Shown here: positions 15,602 to 19,329 of the stretch, one piece after another
How positions within the stretch are numbered: the first letter of the stretch is position 1
Layout of the letters: each line of letters begins with the position of its first letter
NCBI GenBank assembly: GCA_030604345.1
Contig: JAUVWB010000002.1
Coordinates: 1 to 19,329, forward strand
Origin: Desulfofustis sp.
GTDB lineage: Bacteria > Desulfobacterota > Desulfobulbia > Desulfobulbales > Desulfocapsaceae
Direction of reading: 5' to 3'
DNA length: 19,329 nucleotides
Made by a program: the position numbers and the translations under genes
Notes under the pieces: model-generated
Seen by the model: only the letters and a program-made list of their open reading frames with translations
Databases searched by the model: none
What the model was told of the DNA's origin: nothing

Positions 15602-16293
15602 TCAGGTTGTCGGTTATCATTCCTGTGCTCAACGAGGAGCAACACCTCCCGGCAGCTCTCGCTCAACTGCAGACCGGCGGCGCGCCAGAGGTAATCGTAG
15701 TTGACGGCGGCAGTAGCGACCGTACCCTCGAGGTGGCCCGGGCTGCCGGTTGCCGTGTGGTCCAATCAGCTCCCGGGCGCGGTCGCCAGATGAACGCCGG
15801 GGCTGCTGCCGGCAGCGGCGATCTCTTGTTGTTTCTTCATGCCGATACCCGGTTACCGTCAGGTTTTCCGACCATTATCGAAGAGACGCTGAATACTGAT
15901 GGGGTGGCGCTTGGCGCCTTTTCCCTGGCCATCGACCAGGCGACCACCGGGCTTGCAATCCTGGCAGCCCTGGCAAACCTGCGCTCCCGGTATCTCCGCT
16001 TGCCCTATGGTGATCAGGGGCTGTTTGTCACCAGAAAGAATTTCACCGCCAACGGCGGCTACCCGGAAATTGAGATTATGGAGGATTTCGCATTTGTGCG
16101 ACGAATAAAGCGGCTGGGGCGGATCGTCACGGTACCGCATCGGGTGGTGACTTCCGGTCGGCGCTGGCGCCATCTCGGGATCGTAAGAACGACGTTGATC
16201 AATCAGGCGATCGTTGCCGGCTACTTGCTCGGGGTATCGCCCCGGAGACTGGCCAGATGGTATCGGCGCTTGCGGGGAGTGGGGCAAGGGTGA
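15598..16293 (+). CDS. TIGR04283-type GT2 glycosyltransferase
   Basis: This 231-residue family-2 glycosyltransferase has 'VIIPVLNEE' (6-14), the nucleotide-binding 'VVDGGSSDRT' (34-43), a DxD-like 'HADTRLP' (81-87), 'LPYGDQGLFV' (135-144) and 'MEDFAFVRR' (161-169), which holds the likely catalytic acidic pair. The C-terminal third is basic and partly hydrophobic, which may give membrane association. It is translationally coupled to the TIGR04282 gene by ATGA, the usual pairing for these two families. The acceptor is unknown. No arsenic methylation or arsenosugar radical-SAM gene is visible in the window. Confidence 0.9.
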   Translation: MIRLSVIIPVLNEEQHLPAALAQLQTGGAPEVIVVDGGSSDRTLEVARAAGCRVVQSAPGRGRQMNAGAAAGSGDLLLFLHADTRLPSGFPTIIEETLNTDGVALGAFSLAIDQATTGLAILAALANLRSRYLRLPYGDQGLFVTRKNFTANGGYPEIEIMEDFAFVRRIKRLGRIVTVPHRVVTSGRRWRHLGIVRTTLINQAIVAGYLLGVSPRRLARWYRRLRGVGQG

Positions 16294-16358
16294 GCGTATT
16301 GTGGTTCTCCCGAGAACCGGAATGTGGTACAATAGATCTTTCTTTTCCTCCTATCACG
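16294..16358 (+). promoter_or_regulatory. Candidate promoter with a palindrome upstream of the hemolysin III gene
   Basis: A perfect dyad, GGTTCTC-CC-GAGAACC, lies at 16303-16318, and TACAAT, one mismatch from TATAAT, at 16328-16333. The -35 region at 17-bp spacing (TTCTCC, 16305-16310) falls inside the dyad, so a bound regulator would block the polymerase. Alternatively the dyad is a hairpin ending the upstream operon, but no T-run follows. Confidence 0.45.
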
Positions 16359-17009
16359 ATGAAAGATCTGACTCGTTCCTATACTCCCGGTGAAGAGATC
16401 CTGAACAGCTTGACCCACGGCGTCGGCCTGGTGGTCAGCTCTCTCGGGGCGGGGGCTCTGATCACCCTGGCGGTGGTGTTCGGTGATGCCTGGCAGATCG
16501 TCTCGACCAGTATCTTCGGGGCCTGTCTAATCCTGCTCTATGGAGCCTCGGTCAGCTATCACGCGGTGACTGCGCCGCGGGCCAAGCATGCCCTGAAAAT
16601 TTTTGATCATATTGCCATCTATTTTCTCATTGCCGGCTCTTATACCCCTTTTCTCCTGGTCAACCTGCGGGGCCCCTGGGGATGGAGCCTGCTTGGGGTG
16701 ATCTGGGGGCTGGCCCTGCTCGGAACCGTCTTCAAGCTCTTATATGCCGGCCGATTCAGGGTGGTATCGGTGATCGTTTACCTGCTCATGGGTTGGCTGG
16801 TGGTGGTGGCCATAAAACCGCTCTTTGCCGGTTTGTCTTTCAAGGCCGAGGTGTTTTTGATCGTCGGCGGCGCTCTGTACACGCTGGGCGTGGTGTTTTA
16901 TGTGCTGAAGAGGATCAGATTCATGCACGGTGTCTGGCACCTGTTTGTCCTTTCCGGATCAGTCATGCATTATTTTGCCGTCCTCTTTGGCTGCGTCTTG
17001 ATCGGCTGA
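16359..17009 (+). CDS. Hemolysin III / PAQR-like integral membrane protein
   Basis: This 216-residue protein has the normal family length and seven predicted membrane spans. ATG 16359 is chosen because it gives the family start ('YTPGEEILNSLTHGVG'). The open frame runs back to 16257, but that overlaps the glycosyltransferase gene. No good ribosome binding site is seen. Conserved metal-site residues are present: E13, H20, the S66-x-H68 pair (VSYHA), D83-H84 (FDHIAIY) and H190, H194 and H204 near the C-terminus. The family shares the PAQR/adiponectin-receptor fold, with a zinc site and proposed lipid hydrolase activity; the bacterial role is not established. It is separated from the upstream operon by 65 bp with its own candidate promoter. 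Confidence 0.92.
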   Translation: MKDLTRSYTPGEEILNSLTHGVGLVVSSLGAGALITLAVVFGDAWQIVSTSIFGACLILLYGASVSYHAVTAPRAKHALKIFDHIAIYFLIAGSYTPFLLVNLRGPWGWSLLGVIWGLALLGTVFKLLYAGRFRVVSVIVYLLMGWLVVVAIKPLFAGLSFKAEVFLIVGGALYTLGVVFYVLKRIRFMHGVWHLFVLSGSVMHYFAVLFGCVLIG

Positions 17010-17065
17010 CGATCGTTTCCCAAAACATTCCGAGCCGGCCCGAACGGCGGATGTCGATCAGCCGA
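17002..17065. repeat. Inverted repeat joining two convergent stop codons
   Basis: TCGGCTGA (17002-17009) and TCAGCCGA (17058-17065) are perfect 8-bp arms, each containing the stop codon of one of the two convergent genes, with 48 bp between. There is no T-run. It may contribute to mutual transcription termination, or be coincidence from similar gene ends. Confidence 0.3.
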
Positions 17066-17648
17066 ATATCTGTTCGCTCTCTTGCCGGTGTAACTGTGCC
17101 AGAGCCTTTTCCATCCGGTCGATGACATCCCGGAGGTCGTCCGTGTTTCCTTGCATCTCAGGTACCAAGGCCTTGCTGAAGGCGAGTTCAGCTCTGGCCA
17201 GGCTGGTGCAGCAGAGCAGGTAAGAGGTCTTGTCCCGGTAGCAGGCGCGGACCAGAGCCGCATGATTGGCACCATGTGCCGCCAGCAGTGAGCGGTAGTG
17301 GTCGGTGAGCAAGCTCAGCCAGTCCCGATAGAGTGGTTTCGCCGCCTCGGGGACTGCCTGTGCCGCCTTCAGCAAGGCGGTCAGGTCGACCTTTTTGCCG
17401 GTCTCCTCGGCAGTGATGGCCGCTTCCAGGGCGTGGCGACGTGAGATGAGATAGTGATGGGAAAAGTCTTTTAGTCCTCGGGAGTATTGTTTGAGTTTCC
17501 AGGCGAAAAAAATGAAAAAGATGGGGATGAGAATCATCCAGATCGGCGGCGTGGGTTTCTCCAGCACCGCCAAAGCCAATTGACGGGCCAGCGCTTCTTC
17601 GTGCGCCAGTATCTGCTGTTGCTTTTCTGCCAGGGTCGGTGCGGCCAT
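17058..17648 (-). CDS. Unrecognised single-span membrane protein following the two-component system
   Basis: I do not recognise this 196-residue protein. Residues 1-33 are helical and charged (possible amphipathic helix), 36-50 ('IWMILIPIFFIFFAW') form one membrane span, and the rest is an alpha-helical, mostly soluble domain with cysteines at 136, 146 and 147 ('RACYRDKTSYLLCCTSLARAE'). It lies 42 bp downstream of the response regulator on the same strand, so it is probably cotranscribed with the two-component genes. It may be part of that signalling pathway or its output. There is no signal peptide, no enzyme motif and no DNA-binding motif that I can see. Confidence 0.75.
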   Translation of the reverse strand: MAAPTLAEKQQQILAHEEALARQLALAVLEKPTPPIWMILIPIFFIFFAWKLKQYSRGLKDFSHHYLISRRHALEAAITAEETGKKVDLTALLKAAQAVPEAAKPLYRDWLSLLTDHYRSLLAAHGANHAALVRACYRDKTSYLLCCTSLARAELAFSKALVPEMQGNTDDLRDVIDRMEKALAQLHRQESEQIFG

Positions 17649-17690
17649 GGGTGCTCTCTTGGATTTGTTTGCGTTGAACAGTGAGAAGGA

Positions 17691-19139
17691 TCAGCGGTAG
17701 TTGCTGGCACGTTCGCCGAGACGAGCGAGAATCTTCTGCAATGCCACCCGCGAGAGGCCGGAGATCCGTGCCGCCTCGGAGATGTTGCCGTTGGTTTCAC
17801 GGAGCAGGTTGCCCACATACTGTCTGGTGAAGGACTCGATCACCTGGGCTTTGGCATCCTTGTATGCCCCAGAGAGAGGAGCGGAAAAGTCGCTGTCCAT
17901 GGTTTGCCTGTCTTCTTCGGTTGCTGGTTCACCGATAACCATATGGACCAGGTCCATGTCGATACGACTGCCGCTACAGAATACCGATAATCGACGTACC
18001 ACGTTCTGCAACTCGCGCACATTGCCCGGCCAGGGACGGTTATTCAGCCATTGCAGGACTTCCGGGGCCATCTCTTTTTCCGGTTCACCGCTCTCACGAC
18101 AGGTGCAGCGCAACAGATGTATGGCCAGCAACGGGACGTCCTCGAGGCGTTCCCTGAGCGGCGGCATGGTGAGGGACAGGACGTTGAGGCGGTAAAACAG
18201 GTCCTCGCGAAAGGTCTTTTCCTGCAGCGCCGTCGTCAAGTCTCGGTTGGTCGAGGCGACGACCCGAACATCGACCCGGATAGCCTTGTTGGCACCGACC
18301 GGCCGGACTTCACCACTCTGCAGGCAGCGCAGCAACTTCGCCTGGATCGGCAGGCTGATGTCGCCGATCTCGTCAAGGTGCAAAGTCCCGCCGTCGGCGG
18401 CGGCGAAGAGCCCTTTATGGTCACGGTCAGCGCCGGTGAAGGCCCCCTTGACGTAACCGAACAATTCACTCTCCAGCAGATTTTCCGGAATGGAAGGGCA
18501 ATCGACGGTAATAAAGGGTTTGACCGCCCGCGGCCCCGATCGGTGAATCAACCGGGCGGCCAATTCTTTACCGGTGCCCGACTCTCCGTTGATCAGTACG
18601 GTATACTCCGATTGGGCTATGGCGGAGATGGCTTTTCGTACCCGTTGCATCTCCTTACCGCTGCCGATGAGTTCCTCGCGGGTGCCCTGGCGGATGACGA
18701 TTTGCCGGAGCCGATCATTCTCTTCGAGCAGCCGGGCTCGTTCCAGGCCTTTTTGGATGACACGGAAGAGCTGTTCGGGTTCGACCGGCTTGGTCAGAAA
18801 ATCGTATGCACCGGCCTGCAGTGCCTGGACGGCCGTCTCTATGGTGCCGAAGCCGCTCAGTACGACAATGCTGAGGCCGGAGTGGAGTTTCAAGGCCTCG
18901 GCGACCAGTTGCATACCGTTCATACCCGGCATGCGTAGATCGGTAATCATTAACTGCGGTCGGCTCTCCTGCAGTTTTGCCAACGCCATGTGGCCGTTTT
19001 CGGCACGGGAGACTTCACTGTGAGGAAAGTAGCCCTGGATGAGCCGAGACAAGCCGCGGGAAAAATCGGGTTCGTCGTCGATAAGCAGAATTGTGGGCCG
19101 CTGAGCAGCGTCGGTGAGGGTCGGAGGGTGTTCAGGCAT
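17691..19139 (-). CDS. Sigma-54-dependent NtrC-family response regulator
   Basis: This 482-residue protein has the three expected parts. The receiver domain (15-130) has acidic D21/D22, phospho-acceptor D67 in '[12 protein letters not shown]', S95 and K117. The AAA+ sigma-54 activator domain (about 157-385) has Walker A GESGTGKE (185-192), the sigma-54 contact loop GAFTGA (232-237), Walker B 'LHLDE' (253-257) and 'WPGNVREL' (370-377). The Fis-type helix-turn-helix (451-470) is '[20 protein letters not shown]'. ATG at 19139 is chosen because it overlaps the kinase stop by eight bases (ATGCCTGA); the frame extends to 19247 only as a shadow of the kinase gene. It should turn on sigma-54 promoters when its kinase is active. 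I found no matching -24/-12 promoter in the window. Confidence 0.95.
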   Translation of the reverse strand: MPEHPPTLTDAAQRPTILLIDDEPDFSRGLSRLIQGYFPHSEVSRAENGHMALAKLQESRPQLMITDLRMPGMNGMQLVAEALKLHSGLSIVVLSGFGTIETAVQALQAGAYDFLTKPVEPEQLFRVIQKGLERARLLEENDRLRQIVIRQGTREELIGSGKEMQRVRKAISAIAQSEYTVLINGESGTGKELAARLIHRSGPRAVKPFITVDCPSIPENLLESELFGYVKGAFTGADRDHKGLFAAADGGTLHLDEIGDISLPIQAKLLRCLQSGEVRPVGANKAIRVDVRVVASTNRDLTTALQEKTFREDLFYRLNVLSLTMPPLRERLEDVPLLAIHLLRCTCRESGEPEKEMAPEVLQWLNNRPWPGNVRELQNVVRRLSVFCSGSRIDMDLVHMVIGEPATEEDRQTMDSDFSAPLSGAYKDAKAQVIESFTRQYVGNLLRETNGNISEAARISGLSRVALQKILARLGERASNYR

Positions 19140-19329
19140 CACGGCTGGTCCTGTCGGCCTCGGGAAGAATGATGGTGAAGCGGGCCCCGCCCAGGTGCAT
19201 GGATCTGCCGATTTCAATGCGCCCTCCCACGTCGCTGACGATCCCATAGACGATGGTCAGGCCGAGGCCGGTGCCGGCCCCGATATCCTTGGTCGTGAAA
19301 AAGGGATCGAACAGCTGCGGTACGTCACC
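19132..19329 (-). CDS. Sensor histidine kinase, C-terminal fragment
   Basis: This frame is cut by the right edge; 65 residues before the TGA at 19134-19132 can be read on the minus strand. They contain the end of the HATPase domain: the F box '[10 protein letters not shown]', the G2 box '[15 protein letters not shown]' and the final strand '[13 protein letters not shown]'. This 'DPFFTTK' and 'GTGLGL' form is typical of NtrB/ZraS-type kinases that pair with sigma-54 regulators. The stop overlaps the response-regulator start, so they are a cognate pair. The sensor domain lies outside the window, so the signal cannot be guessed. Confidence 0.9.
   Translation of the reverse strand, partial: GDVPQLFDPFFTTKDIGAGTGLGLTIVYGIVSDVGGRIEIGRSMHLGGARFTIILPEADRTSRDA

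Noticed and set aside
1..19329. CRISPR array, tRNA/rRNA, IS element or prophage
   Set aside because: No repeated spacer pattern, no tRNA cloverleaf or rRNA sequence, and no transposase or integrase-like frame was seen on either strand.

Overview
The window looks like chromosomal DNA of a GC-rich bacterium, most likely an anaerobic sulfur-metabolising member of the Desulfobacterota. That is an inference from gene content: a fused FAD/Fe-S 2-hydroxyacid dehydrogenase, an IscA/HesB-like protein, a TudS-related desulfidase, a DUF169 protein, a DsrE-like secreted protein, a TIGR04282/TIGR04283 glycosyltransferase pair and an NtrC-type two-component system. No rRNA, tRNA, insertion sequence, integrase or CRISPR array was seen. 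Both edges cut genes: an Fe-S dehydrogenase on the left and a histidine kinase on the right.

Layout. (1) 2-1492 (+): C-terminal half of a YdiJ/D-lactate-dehydrogenase-like flavin and Fe-S oxidoreductase. (2) 1493-4079: a looser, visibly less GC-rich stretch with a probable N-terminal GNAT acetyltransferase remnant, a secreted DsrE-like protein, a convergent UV-damage endonuclease (UvsE) on the minus strand, and about 600 bp with no recognisable gene. (3) 4080-9611 (+): a tightly packed run of transglutaminase-like secreted protein, IscA/HesB-like protein, TudS-related desulfidase, DUF169 protein, and a NitT/TauT/SsuABC-type importer (ATPase, permease, binding protein), closed by a strong stem-loop terminator. 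The last genes overlap by ATGA. (4) 9931-16293 (+): a second run in which nearly every junction overlaps. It holds a YnjB-like binding protein, two permeases, a TOBE-carrying ATPase, an APH/choline-kinase-fold phosphotransferase with an altered catalytic motif, and a TIGR04282/TIGR04283 pair. (5) 16359-17009 (+): a hemolysin III family membrane protein with its own candidate promoter. (6) 17058-19329 (-): a histidine kinase (partial), a sigma-54-dependent response regulator, and an unrecognised single-span membrane protein, transcribed in that order.

How the genes may work together (inference). Region 3 reads as import of a small organic, possibly thio-substituted, compound followed by Fe-S-dependent desulfuration. 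Region 4 reads as import, phosphorylation and then activation/transfer of an unknown small molecule. Its order (importer, LicA-like kinase, nucleotidyltransferase-fold protein, GT2 transferase) resembles the logic of choline-decoration (lic) loci. These two modules are the most interesting content. Neither substrate can be read from the sequence.
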